Shown one piece after another: positions 52,644 to 62,767 of a DNA stretch of 64,000 nt. Numbering within the stretch: position 1 is the stretch's first letter; every line of letters starts with the position of its first letter. Made by a program: the position numbers and the translations under genes. A model generated the notes under the pieces. The model saw nothing but the letters and a program-made list of their open reading frames with translations, was not told the DNA's origin and searched no databases. Source of the DNA: CAVOJY01 sp963696405 (GTDB taxonomy: Bacteria; Chloroflexota; Limnocylindria; Limnocylindrales; CSP1-4); the NCBI GenBank assembly GCA_963696405.1, contig CAVOJY010000002.1, positions 310,001-374,000 of the forward strand. Reading direction: 5' to 3'.

Positions 52644-54557
52644 TTGCGTAGGATCCTCGCATCGATCGTCGCCGTCCCGATACTGCTCGGGATCTACGCT
52701 GCGGCGCTCGTATCAGGATCAGGGCACCGCAGGACGATCGTGCGGGGCCTCGCGCTCCTCCTCGTCCTTGCTGTCGGTGTGTTCGGCGCGCTTCGCTTCA
52801 CCGCGGCCCCGGCGACCGCCGGCAAGCCCCCGGCCCCGGACCCGAGCGCCGTCGCCGGCGCCGCTCAACCGGTCGTCACCAACTTCAACCCCAACCAGGC
52901 GGTGAAGCTCGACTTCAGCGTCCCGATGGACCGCGTGTCGGTCGAGCAGGCCGTCAGCGTCGAGCCCGCGACCGCAACCACGCTGACCTGGTCGGAGACG
53001 GGCACCAGCGCCAACGTCGTCCCGAGCGGCGCATGGGAGCCCGGCACGTTCTACACGATCACGGTGGGGACGGCGGCGCGCTCCGAGGCCGGTCAGCCGC
53101 TGGCGCGCCCGCTGCACGCGGTGATTCTCACCCGGTCGGCGCCCACGGCGAAGATCGCCGCGACACGAACCGCCGACGGGCGAGCGCTGGCGACGACCGG
53201 CTTCACGATCTCCTTCGACCGGCCCGTGGACGTCGAGAGCGTGCGCGCGGCGTTCAAGATCGCGCCCGCGGTCAAGGGGACGCTCCAGGTGGCCGGCAAG
53301 GGCGCCACCGCCAAACGGTTCACTTTCGTTCCGCTGCGGCCGCTCGTACCCGATAGCACGTACACCGTCACGATCGCCGGCCCGGTCGCGGACGCCGACG
53401 ACATCGAGCTGGCCGCGGCCCCGCGCCTCCAGGTGCGGATTGCGGCGAGGGCCGGGACTGCCACGAAGACGGCGTCGGCCTCGACCAAGGTGCCGGTCGC
53501 GGCCGAGGGGCCGGCCGCGGAGCCGACGCCCACGCCGGTGACCACGCCCGACGCGACGCCGGGAGCCACGCCGGCGGCGCCGTCCGCCGATCCGACCGCA
53601 TCGCCCGATCCGACCGCGTCCCCTGATGCGACCGCCACGCCTGCTCCGAGCCCCGCGGCGGCCGCCGAGGTGATCCTCAAGGCGCCGGCCGTGGTGCGCT
53701 TCCGACCCCTGAACGGCGCCACCAACGTCTCCACGTCGCAGGCGGTGAGCGTCCGCTTCACGCAGCCCATGGACCACGCGTCGACGCAGGCGGCGTTCAA
53801 GCTGTCCGGGTACGACATGAAGAAGGGCGGGGAGTTCTCCTGGGCAGAGGGCGACACGGTGCTCGTGTTCGAGCCCGCGAAGCCGCTCGCCCACGCGACG
53901 AAGTACACCCTGACGGTCGGTCGCGGGGCGAGGGCGAAGACGGGGGTCACGATCACGGTCCCGTCGAGCACGAAGGCAATCGTGAGCACCTTCAAGGTGG
54001 TTGCCAAGCCCAAGCCGCTGCCGGTGCCGGCGAAGCCCAGGGCGAAGACCCAGGAGCCGAAGGCGCGGCCGCTCAAGCCGACGACCCAGGCGCCCTGGCT
54101 CGACGTCGAGCAGTACGCGCTCAAGCTCCTCAACTGCAACCGCACCGGCGGGAAGATCCTCCCGAACGGAAGCTGTGACGGCTACGGTTCCGGGAGGTAC
54201 AGCCCCTACCGGCCGCCGCTCAAGCTCGACGCTTCGATCTCGAACCTCGTGGCGCGGCCGTACGCGAAGTACCAGGCCGTGCGCCGCGCGTGCAACCACT
54301 TCATCGACGGGGATCCCGGCGACAGGATGGCCCGGGCCGGGTTCCGCAGCCCGCACTGGGCCGAGAACATCGGCTGCCGGCCGGCGAGCGTGCGCCAGTC
54401 GATCCTGGGTTCGGCGCTCTTCTTCCAGGCCGAGCAGTACGGGGGCTACCGCGGCCATTGGATCACCCTGAAGAACCCCGACTACGACCGCGTCGGCATC
54501 GGGGTCTGGGTCTCGAACGGCTGGGTCCTGTCCGTCTACAACTTCTACCGGCCCTGA
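52644..54557 (+). CDS. Membrane-anchored Big_5/CAP-domain surface protein
   Basis: This 637-residue protein has two N-terminal hydrophobic helices (about 3-22 and 33-51), then Ig-like Big_5 domains (KLDFSVPMDRVSVEQAVSV; VRFTQPMDHASTQAAFKL). A Pro/Thr/Ala/Asp-rich stalk (around 53510-53660) lies between them. The C-terminal CAP/SCP domain carries SPHWAENIGC and GHWITLKNPDYDRVGIGVW. CAP domains of this kind are secreted and may bind lipids or cleave proteins. I start at TTG 52644 because GGGAGG lies six bases upstream and the first helix begins there; the longer frame from 52458 has no signal-like start. Confidence 0.8.
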   Translation: MRRILASIVAVPILLGIYAAALVSGSGHRRTIVRGLALLLVLAVGVFGALRFTAAPATAGKPPAPDPSAVAGAAQPVVTNFNPNQAVKLDFSVPMDRVSVEQAVSVEPATATTLTWSETGTSANVVPSGAWEPGTFYTITVGTAARSEAGQPLARPLHAVILTRSAPTAKIAATRTADGRALATTGFTISFDRPVDVESVRAAFKIAPAVKGTLQVAGKGATAKRFTFVPLRPLVPDSTYTVTIAGPVADADDIELAAAPRLQVRIAARAGTATKTASASTKVPVAAEGPAAEPTPTPVTTPDATPGATPAAPSADPTASPDPTASPDATATPAPSPAAAAEVILKAPAVVRFRPLNGATNVSTSQAVSVRFTQPMDHASTQAAFKLSGYDMKKGGEFSWAEGDTVLVFEPAKPLAHATKYTLTVGRGARAKTGVTITVPSSTKAIVSTFKVVAKPKPLPVPAKPRAKTQEPKARPLKPTTQAPWLDVEQYALKLLNCNRTGGKILPNGSCDGYGSGRYSPYRPPLKLDASISNLVARPYAKYQAVRRACNHFIDGDPGDRMARAGFRSPHWAENIGCRPASVRQSILGSALFFQAEQYGGYRGHWITLKNPDYDRVGIGVWVSNGWVLSVYNFYRP

Positions 54558-54579
54558 CCGGGGGAGCCCGGGCGGCGGC

Positions 54580-54900
54580 ATGATCCGCGGCGCCATCGTC
54601 CACGTCATCAACGAGCAGCCGCTCCGGGTCGACCTGCGCGACATGCCGTCGGCGACCGACGGTTGTCTCGTCTGCACGAACGTCCGGCTTCTGAATGGGC
54701 GACGGGCCACCTTCGTGGACGACCCAGACAGCTGGATCCTCCTGCCCCTGGAACACGTCCGGTTCGTCGAGATTCCCGCCTCCTCGGTGGGCGGCGCGGA
54801 GGGTGAGGACCTGGTCTCGGCCGTCGGTGAGGCGACCGGCGAGGCGGAGGCCGAACTCGGGCTCGACGAGGAGCTTCTCCGCCGCATCCGGGAGACCTGA
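54580..54900 (+). CDS. Small conserved-looking protein of unknown function
   Basis: This 106-residue soluble protein has an N-terminal beta-rich half (AIVHVINEQPLRVDLRDMPS; CLVCTNVRLLNGRRATFVDD; SWILLPLEHVRFVEIP) and an acidic helical tail. The CxxC is isolated. It is clearly coding by codon pattern, starting 22 bases after the CAP gene. No family is recognised. The beta-half with a 'DDPDSWILLPL' turn suggests a small barrel, which is only an impression. Confidence 0.6.
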   Translation: MIRGAIVHVINEQPLRVDLRDMPSATDGCLVCTNVRLLNGRRATFVDDPDSWILLPLEHVRFVEIPASSVGGAEGEDLVSAVGEATGEAEAELGLDEELLRRIRET

Positions 54901-54959
54901 AGCCCGCTGGTTGAGCAGCAGCGAAGCGCGGGGTAAGCGGGAGCGCGAATCGCGGGTGC

Positions 54960-54965
54960 TACACT
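54960..54965 (+). promoter_or_regulatory. -10 box TACACT upstream of topA
   Basis: Eight bases separate it from ATG 54974, leaving little room for a ribosome-binding site. It probably opens the seven-gene topA operon. Confidence 0.5.
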
Positions 54966-54973
54966 CCCGCGCG

Positions 54974-57404
54974 ATGTCGAAGAACCTCGTGGTGGTGGAG
55001 TCGCCGGCGAAAGCGAAGACCATCGAGCGCTACCTGGGCGACGGTTACCGTGTTCTTGCGTCGTTCGGTCACGTGCGGGACCTGCCCGAGAACCCGGGAA
55101 AAGGCAAGTTCGGGGTCGACGTTGACCACGACTACGCGCCTGAGTACGTGATCGTCGACGACCGCCGAAAGCACATCGCTGCCATCGGCACCGCCGCGAG
55201 GCAGGCCGACCACGTCTACCTGGCCACCGACCTCGACCGGGAAGGAGAGGCGATCGCCTGGCACGTCGCCGAGGCCGCGAAGATCCCTCTCGAGAAGACC
55301 AGGCGGGTGACGTTCAACGAGATCACCGAGCGCGCCGTCCGAGAGGCCTTCGCCCATCCCCGCGCCATCGACCTGAACCTGGTCGACGCCCAGCAGGCGC
55401 GTCGTATCGTCGACCGCCTCCTCGGGTACACGCTCAGCCCGCTCCTTTCGCGGAAGGTCCGCGGTGGCCTCTCGGCCGGTCGCGTCCAGTCGGTGGCCGT
55501 CCGCCTCGTCGTGGAGCGGGAGCGCGACATCGCGGGTTTTGTTCCCCGCGAGTACTGGACGATCCAGGCGCTGCTGGAGACCACCGCGGGCCCGGGCGCG
55601 CCGGCAGCGACGTTCACCGCTGACCTGGCACGGGTCGACGGGAAGAAGCCGGAGATCGGGGACGGCGACGCCGCCGAGCGGCACGCGCTCGCGCTGAGAG
55701 AGCTCGCGCCCGCCGTCACGGACGTCTCGGTCCGCTCCCGCAAACTCAACCCGCCACCTCCGTTCACGACGAGTACGCTTCAGCAGGAGGCGAGCCGCAA
55801 GCTCGGGTTCAACCCCCGCAGGACCATGCGAGCCGCCCAGGACCTCTACGAGGGCGTCGAGGCGGCCGGGCAGGTCGGCCTCATCACCTACATGCGGACC
55901 GATTCGGTTCACATGGCGACCGACGCCCAGGCGGAGGCGCGGCGCGTGATCGGGGAGACGTTCGGGCCCAGGTACGTGATGCCGCACGGACGCAGCTATC
56001 GGACCAGAACGAAGGGCGCGCAGGAAGCCCACGAGGCGATCCGCCCGACGAGTTTCTCACGCTCCCCTGAGTCACTCCAGGGCCAGCTGAAACCCGAGCA
56101 GCTTCGGCTCTACCGGTTGATCTGGCAACGGGCCGTCGCCTCGCAGATGGCGCCCAAGGAGCAGGAGATCGCGACCGTCGATCTCGAGGCAGGCCGCTAC
56201 GGCCTGCGGGCGACGGCCACGCGGACCCTCTTCGACGGGTACACCCGCGTCTACACGGAGGGACGCGACGACGGCTCCGACGAGCCCGAGCGCCAGCTTC
56301 CGCCGCTCGCCGTCGGAGACCTGACGCGGGTGCTGGAGGTCACGCCGGAGCAGCACTTCACCGAGCCGCCCCCGCGGTACACGGAGGCCAGCCTCATCAA
56401 GGCCCTCGAGGAGAACGGGATCGGGCGGCCATCCACCTACGCCGCGATCGTTTCCACGATCATCGACCGGGGGTACGTCACCGTCCGCGAGCGGCGGCTC
56501 TACGCCGAGCGGATCGGCGAGATCGTCACGGACCTGCTTGTCGAGCACTTCGGCGAGTTCGTCGACGTCGGCTTCACCGCGCGGATGGAGGAGGACCTCG
56601 ACGAGGTGGCGCGCGGTGAGCGCGAGTGGGTGCCGCTCGTGCGCGACTTCTATGTCCCGCTCCGCGACCTGGTGGAAGTGAAGCGGAAGGAGCTTCGTCG
56701 CCGCGATTTCACGACCGAGCCGACTGATGAGGTCTGTTCCCAGGGTCACCCCATGGTGATCCGCCTGGGGCGGAACGGCCGTTTCCTTGCCTGCTCCCTC
56801 TACCCGGAGCACCGTGAGTCGCGTCCGCTCCCCGGGGAGGAGCCGCCGCCGACCGAGGGGGTGGGACTTCCCTGCCCTTCGTGCGGCGAGGGCGTCCTGG
56901 TGGCGAAGCAGGGTCGGTTCGGTCCGTTCGCGGGCTGCTCGAGATACCCGGACTGCACGTACATCCACCGGCAGGGCACGCCCGCCGCCGGAGCAGCTGC
57001 CGTTCGTCGTCCCATGCGTGAAGTGCGCGGAGGGACACCTTGTCGCCCGCCGCGCCCGCCGGACCGGGACGGTGTTCTGGGGCTGCTCGCGCTACCCGGC
57101 CTGCGACTATGCCACGAGCCACGAGCCGCTCGGCCCGGTTCACGACGCCGATGCGGGGCCCGTTGCGGCGCGGGGCAAGGGAGCGATCTGCCTGCGCTGC
57201 GGCGCTTCGATCGAGATCCCGGCGGGGGCCGAGGCGGGCGCTCCTCTCCCCGGCGGACCTGCCAACCCGGCCGCGCTCGCGCGGCCCGCGCGGGGCAGGG
57301 GCTCGCGGCCGCGTCGGGCGGCCGCCTCGGGCGGTGGGAGGCAGGGAGCCCCTGCGGGAACCCGGCGCTCCACCGGTCGCGGGTCCGCGACGTCCCAGGC
57401 GTGA
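54974..57404 (+). CDS. topA: DNA topoisomerase I, frameshifted in the zinc-ribbon region
   Basis: Repaired, this is about 809 residues of type IA topoisomerase that relaxes negative supercoils. The TOPRIM domain has KNLVVVESPAKAKTIERYLG and YLATDLDREGEAIAWH. The catalytic tyrosine is Tyr306 in GLITYMRTDS. C-terminal four-cysteine ribbons follow (CPSCGEGVLVAKQGRFG...CSRYPDC; CVKCAEGHLVARRA...CSRYPAC). The last of them is reached only by skipping one C at 56980-56982. A Lys/Arg/Ala-rich tail ends at 57404, overlapping the xer start as GTGA. Confidence 0.93.
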
Positions 57405-58454
57405 CCGGCGACGAGGCGCTCGACCGGTACATCGAGGCCCTGGCGGCCGGCGGGTCGTCGTTGCACACGCGTCGCGCCTACCGCGGGTCGATCTCGCGCT
57501 TTCTCGACTGGGTGGACCGGACGGCCCGGGACGATTGGCGCCACCCGGGACGGGCCACGCTCCGCGGCTACCTCGCGCACCTGGACGACCGAGGTCTTGC
57601 GCGCTCGTCTGTCAGCAGCAACCTCGGTGCGCTGCGGGCCTTCTACCGCCACGCCCGCCGGGAGGGCTGGGTTGAGGGCGACCCGTGGGCGGCGGTGTCA
57701 ACGCCGCGCCTCCCGCGTCGCCTGCCAAAGGTGCTCGCGGTGGAGGACGTGGAGCGCCTGCTCGACGCGACGGACGTGCGGCCGAGGGGCGGGTCGCGGG
57801 CGCCGTCGATGGGCGGTCGCCAGTCTGCCGGCCGGCGGCGGTGATGCGCTGACCGCGCACGAACTCGGTCCGGTCCTTGGCCTCCGCGATCGAGCCATCA
57901 TCGAGACCGCGTACGCTGCGGGCCTGCGCGTCAGCGAACTGGCCGGCCTCCGGCTCGCGGACGTGGATCTGCGCCGCGGCGAGGTCCGGGTGATCGGCAA
58001 GGGAAACAAGGAGCGGATGGGGCTGCTGGGCCGGCCGGCGCAGGAGGCGCTCGGCGAGTACATGGCTGAGGGCCGCCCCTGGCTGCGCCAGCGGAGCCGC
58101 CAGGCAGACGCCGGCGCGCTCTTCCTCAACGCGCGGGGCGGGCCGCTCGGCGTCCGGGGCCTGCGCCTGCGCGTGGACCGGCTCGTCCGGCTCACGGGCC
58201 TGCCGGAGGGGGTGAGCCCGCACACGCTGCGCCACTCCTTTGCGAGCCACCTGCTGGAGGGCGGCGCGGACCTGCGGGTGGTGCAGGAGCTCCTGGGCCA
58301 CGCCAGCCTCGCGACGACGCAGGTGTACACGCACGTGTCGCCCGGGCGCCTGCGGCGAGCCTACGCGGGGGCACACCCCCGGTCGGGAGCGGGGCGCCGA
58401 CCGCCCGCCGGGCACGCGCCGGGATTGCCCGAGCCGGGATCGTCCGAGCCATGA
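57401..58454 (+). CDS. xerC: Tyrosine recombinase XerC/XerD, frameshifted
   Basis: Repaired, this is 350 residues. The N-terminal SAM-like domain (DRYIEALAAGGSSLHTRRAY) and the catalytic domain are in different frames, joined by removing one base near 57829-57831. The catalytic set is intact: Arg in AAGLRVSELAGLRL, HTLRHSFASHLLEGG, LLGHASLATTQ and Tyr in VYTHVSPGRL. Xer recombinases resolve chromosome dimers at dif. An insert of about 25 residues lies at the junction between the domains. A topA-xer pairing is common in high-GC lineages. The choice between XerC and XerD cannot be made from sequence alone. Confidence 0.88.
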
Positions 58455-60028
58455 CCGACAGCCGCCACGCCCTGGCTCGGGCCGGACTCCTCGTCACCGG
58501 GGCGTACCTCGTCTCGCGTCTCCTCGGCTGGGCCCGCCTCGTCGTCTTCGGCACCATCTTCGGCGCGTCCCCGGACCTGGATGCGTATTTCGCCGCCTTC
58601 CGGATCCCGGATGCCATCTTCCAGCTCGTGGCGGCGGGGGCTCTTGGCTCAGCCCTGATACCGGTCCTGGCCGGCCTCTTCGCTCACCGCCTGGAGGACG
58701 AGGCCTGGAAGGTCGTCTCGACCGTCGTCAACCTCATGCTCGTTGCCCTTGTGCCGATCACGATCGTCGTCGCCATCGCCGCGCCCGAGATCATGCCGCT
58801 GATCACGCCGGGGTTCGACTCGGTCCAGACGGAGCTGACCGTCCGGCTGAGCCGCATCATGCTCCTGTCGCCGGTCCTTCTTGCGCTGGGGGCGGTCGCG
58901 ACGAGTGCGCTCAACGCGAAGGGGCGGTTTGCCGCCGCCGCAGTGTCGCCGCTGCTCTACAACGCGGCGATCATCCTGGCCGCGATCGCGCTTGCGCCGG
59001 CGCTCGGCGTCGAGGCGCTGGCGCTCGGCGTGGTGCTGGGCTCGCTCCTCGCGCTCATCGTTCAGATCCCGGCCCTCCTCCGCAGCGGGCTGCGGTACGA
59101 CCTGCATCTCGATCTTCGGCACGAACCCACGCGCGCGGTGCTCCTGCTCATGGCGCCTCGCGCGCTTGGCCTGGGCGCCACGCAGATCACCTTCCTCGTG
59201 AACACGACCCTCGCGTCCGGCCTGGCGGCCGGGGCGATCACCGCCTACAACATCGCGTTCGCGGTCTTCCAGATCCCGATCGGGGTGATCGGCGTGCCGC
59301 TTGGGGTGGTGCTTCTCCCGGCGATGTCCCGGGCCCTCGCCACCGGCGCGGTCCGGACGTTCGGGACGTACGTGGTCCGATCACTCCGCCTCCTCCTCTT
59401 CGTGATGCTCTTCCTCACCGCTGTGGCGATGGTCCTGCGGCGACAGATCGTGACGCTCCTCTTCGACTACGGCCAGTTCGACGCGCAGGCGGTCGATCTC
59501 ACCGCGAACACGCTGCTGTTCTTCCTCATTGGCATGGCGGCGGACGCGCTCATCGTCGTCCTGGCCCGGGCGTTCTACGCGGGTCGCGAGACGAGAATCC
59601 CGGTCGCCGCGGCCCTCCTGGCCGTGGTCGTGAACGTTGCGGTTTCGATCGCGACGGTCGGTACGCTGGGACTCTCCGGCCTGGCCCTCGGCATCGCCGC
59701 GGGTGCCTGGATCGAGGCGATCGTGCTGACACTGATCCTCGCGGGCAGGACGGCAGGCATGAGCCTGGCATCGCTCGGCCGTGCGGCGCTGCTCTTCCTT
59801 ATCGGCTCGTTCCTGGCGGGTGCCGCCGCAGCCGGGGCCGTGCGGCTCACCGATCTCGTCATCGGCACCGACCCGGGCAAGGTCGCCATCCTTGCGCAGA
59901 CCGTGGCGGGCACGGTGGCGGCAGTCGCGGTGTACGTGGGGTACGCGCTGTTGCTGCGCGTCCCGGAGCTGACGGAGACGGCCACGATTCTCGCCGGGGT
60001 CGTGCGGCGGCGGAAGGCCTCCGCATGA
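58451..60028 (+). CDS. murJ: Lipid II flippase MurJ
   Basis: This is a 525-residue MATE-like membrane protein with about 14 helices. It opens with VTGAYLVSRLLGWARLVVFG and the DAYFAAFRIPDAIFQLVAAG segment, the strongest MurJ signature. It flips lipid-linked peptidoglycan precursor to the outer face. ATG 58451 overlaps the xer stop (ATGA), and its own stop overlaps the following femX start. Confidence 0.93.
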   Translation: MTDSRHALARAGLLVTGAYLVSRLLGWARLVVFGTIFGASPDLDAYFAAFRIPDAIFQLVAAGALGSALIPVLAGLFAHRLEDEAWKVVSTVVNLMLVALVPITIVVAIAAPEIMPLITPGFDSVQTELTVRLSRIMLLSPVLLALGAVATSALNAKGRFAAAAVSPLLYNAAIILAAIALAPALGVEALALGVVLGSLLALIVQIPALLRSGLRYDLHLDLRHEPTRAVLLLMAPRALGLGATQITFLVNTTLASGLAAGAITAYNIAFAVFQIPIGVIGVPLGVVLLPAMSRALATGAVRTFGTYVVRSLRLLLFVMLFLTAVAMVLRRQIVTLLFDYGQFDAQAVDLTANTLLFFLIGMAADALIVVLARAFYAGRETRIPVAAALLAVVVNVAVSIATVGTLGLSGLALGIAAGAWIEAIVLTLILAGRTAGMSLASLGRAALLFLIGSFLAGAAAAGAVRLTDLVIGTDPGKVAILAQTVAGTVAAVAVYVGYALLLRVPELTETATILAGVVRRRKASA

Positions 60029-61136
60029 GCGAGGACCGGGGAGCCACGGTCCCGGCGACTGCACCCGGTGGCGCGCCCGGGCCGCCGCGCCCGGTGCCGC
60101 CGCGATCACGACCGACCCGGCAGCGTGGGACGCGTTCGTCGCCTCGACGCCGCCCTCGCCCTACCTCCAGACGACGCCGTGGGCCGCGGTCAAGGCCCTG
60201 AACGGCTGGGAACGGGCCGCGGTGGCGGTCGATGGACCGGCGGGGCCGATCGGTGCCCAGGTGCTCAGCCACCGGGTCGGGCCGTCGCCCTGGTCCGTCG
60301 GCTACGCGCCGCGCGGACCGGTCGCCCCTGCGCTGGCGCTGGACGAGCCCGGGGTGCGGCGGTGGACGGCGGCGCTCCGCGAGCTGGCCGCGCACCGGCG
60401 GATCAGCCACGTGGTGGTGGACCCCGAGATCGAGGCGGGCGGGCCGGAGGCGTCCTGGTTCCTGGCCGCGGGGTGGCGGCCGGCCCCCTCGCCGCAGCCG
60501 GCGAGGTCGCGGTGGATCGACCTGACCCGATCGGGGGATGACCTGTGGGCCGACCTGCGGGGCAAGTGGCGGCAGTACGTCCAGAAGGCGAGGCGCTCCG
60601 GTATCGTCGTCACCGAGGGCGTCGCCGCCGACCTCCCGGCCTTCTACGAGATCTACGCGGAAACCGCGGAACGCGCGGGGTTCTCTCACCGGACGGAGGC
60701 CACCTACCGGGCGGTCCTCGCGGAGTTCGCAGCGCGCGGGGCGGCGCGCCTCCTGTTCGCGCGCGACGAGACCGGCGCGCCGGTCGCGACCCTCATGCTG
60801 ATCGGCTGGGGTCGCCGGGTCATCGAGCCGTACGGTGGAATGACGGTCGCCGGTGCCGAGTCGCGCGCCAACTACCTGCTGAAGTGGGAGGCCATCCGCT
60901 CGTCCCGGGAGCGGGGTTTCGCGATCTACGACCTGTGGGGCCTGTCGCACGCCGGGATCGAGCACTTCAAGACTGGATTCGGCGGCCGCGAGGTGGCGTA
61001 CATCGGCGGGCTCGAGCTGGTCGTTCAGCCGTTCGTGCGGCACGCCGTCGTCGGTGCGCAGTCCCTTCGGGTGTGGCGGGAGCGCCGGCGACTGGCCCGG
61101 GCCGGAGCCGGCCGCGCGGCTACCATGGAGCCGTGA
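60025..61136 (+). CDS. FemX-like peptidoglycan bridge aminoacyltransferase, first copy, frameshifted near the start
   Basis: Repaired, this is about 370 residues. ATG 60025 overlaps the murJ stop but reads only a Pro/Ala-rich leader. The enzyme (ITTDPAAWDAFVASTPPSPY) begins in another frame, which requires one missing base between about 60060 and 60105. The fold is the double GNAT of the FemABX family: DLRGKWRQYVQKARRSGI, GYAPRGPV and LWGLSHAGIEHFKTGFGGRE. These enzymes use aminoacyl-tRNA to add residues to the side chain of lipid II. It ends by GTGA overlap with murE. Confidence 0.85.
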
Positions 61137-62767
61137 ATGAAGCCGTGAATGGAGCCGTGACCCCGGGCCAGCGGTGGCTCGGCGATCTCCTTGGCTACCT
61201 GTCGGCGCGCGGCTTCCTGCGCGGCGTGGTCGTCCCCGAAGGCGCGCTCGTGGAGCGGACGACTGTCGCGAGCGTGTCTCTCGACTCACGGCTGGTCGCG
61301 CCCGGGAGTCTTTTCGTGGCCGTTCCCGGGGCGCGGGTCGACGGGCACGAATTCCTCCCGGACGCGGTGGCGGCCGGCGCCTGCGCCGTGGTGGTGGAGC
61401 GGCCGCAGGAGGGGATTCCGGTACCGCAGGTGGTCGTGGAGTCGGCCCGCCCGGCCCTGGCCACGGCCGCAGCATGGGTCGCCGGCTTCCCGAGCCGCGG
61501 GCTATGCGTCGTCGGGGTGACCGGGACGGATGGCAAGACCACGACGAGCTTCCTCGCCCGTGGCGTCCTCGAAGCGGCGGGGATGCGGTGCGGTCTCGTC
61601 GGCACTGTGGAGCGGGTCGTGGGCGGGCGCCCGGTCGGTGGATTCGTCCACACGACGACCCCCGAGGCGCCCGAGCTGCAGGCGGAGCTGGCCGCCATGG
61701 TCGCCGCCGGCGACCGGGCGGTCGTGGTCGAGTCGACCTCGCACGGCCTCGCCCAGGACCGGGTCGGGGAGGTTGCCTACGACGTGGCCCTGATCACGAA
61801 CCTGACCCACGAGCACCTCGAGTTCCACCGGACGCACGAGGCGTACCGGGCGGCGAAGCGCCGGCTCTTCGAGGTTCTCGCGGTGGGCGACGCGAACCCC
61901 GAGAAGGGCTGGGGCAAGACGGGCATCGTGAACGTCGATGACGCATGGGCCGCGGAGTTCGTGGACGCGACCCGGGGCTCGGGTGCCCGGCTCGTCACCT
62001 ACGCCGGAGGTGGGCGCCCGGCCGGCGATGCCGCGGGGTGCTCCGCTGGCGCTGCCGCGGACATCCGCCTGGCGGGCATCGAGGAGCGGCCCGGCGGCTT
62101 CGTCCTCGACGTCGTGACGCCGCGGTGGCGGGGCCCGGTCGGCCTCCGGCTGGCGGGGCGCTTCAACGCCGCGAACGCCCTCGCCGCGGTTGCGGTGGGT
62201 GAGGCGCTTGGACTCGATCCCGCCGCGACCCGCGCCGGCATCGAGTCGATCGACCGCGTGACGGGGCGGATGGAGCGGATCGACAGCGACGCGCCGTTCA
62301 TTGTCATGGTCGACTTCGCGCACACGCCTCATTCCCTCGAACTCGTGCTCGACGAGCTTGCTCCGCTCGCGAGGTCAGGCGGGGGAGGGTTGATCGCGGT
62401 ATTCGGCTCGGCCGGCGAGCGCGACACGGTCAAGCGTCCGGCAATGGGGAGGGTCGCCGCGGAGCGCTGCCGCCTGACCGTCGTCACCGACGAGGACCCG
62501 AGAAGTGAGGACCGCGTCGCGATCTGCGAGGAGATCGCCGCGGGTGCTGAGGCGGCCGGGGCGCGGCGGGGTGAATCGCTGCTCGTGATCCCGGACCGCG
62601 GGGAGGCGATCGCTGCGGCCTTCTTGCGCGCCTGCGCGGGTGACGTGGTGGTTCTGGCCGGCAAGGGCCACGAGCGGACGATCGAGATGGCCGGTGGCGA
62701 CCTCCCGTGGAACGAGCGTGCGGTGGCGGAGACTGTTCTCCGCGCGCGCGGGTGGCAGACGCGGTGA
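61133..62767 (+). CDS. murE: UDP-N-acetylmuramoyl-tripeptide synthetase (MurE)
   Basis: This is a 544-residue Mur ligase that adds the third amino acid of the peptidoglycan stem. The P-loop is GTDGKTT (residues 131-137). VVESTSHGLAQDRVGEVAYD, the carbamylated-lysine region and the C-terminal domain are all present. The residues that select the amino acid read DEDPR (453-457) where diaminopimelate-adding enzymes have DNPR, so L-lysine or L-ornithine is more likely. Start GTG 61133 overlaps the femX stop; further GTG codons follow at 61145 and 61157. It is flanked by FemX genes, which act on Lys/Orn-type stems. Confidence 0.92.
   Translation: MNEAVNGAVTPGQRWLGDLLGYLSARGFLRGVVVPEGALVERTTVASVSLDSRLVAPGSLFVAVPGARVDGHEFLPDAVAAGACAVVVERPQEGIPVPQVVVESARPALATAAAWVAGFPSRGLCVVGVTGTDGKTTTSFLARGVLEAAGMRCGLVGTVERVVGGRPVGGFVHTTTPEAPELQAELAAMVAAGDRAVVVESTSHGLAQDRVGEVAYDVALITNLTHEHLEFHRTHEAYRAAKRRLFEVLAVGDANPEKGWGKTGIVNVDDAWAAEFVDATRGSGARLVTYAGGGRPAGDAAGCSAGAAADIRLAGIEERPGGFVLDVVTPRWRGPVGLRLAGRFNAANALAAVAVGEALGLDPAATRAGIESIDRVTGRMERIDSDAPFIVMVDFAHTPHSLELVLDELAPLARSGGGGLIAVFGSAGERDTVKRPAMGRVAAERCRLTVVTDEDPRSEDRVAICEEIAAGAEAAGARRGESLLVIPDRGEAIAAAFLRACAGDVVVLAGKGHERTIEMAGGDLPWNERAVAETVLRARGWQTR

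Noticed and set aside
61121..61126. TACCAT as a leaderless promoter for murE
   Set aside because: The spacing to GTG 61133 is right, but the box is inside the femX coding region and murE starts by stop/start overlap, so translational coupling is enough. An internal promoter remains possible.
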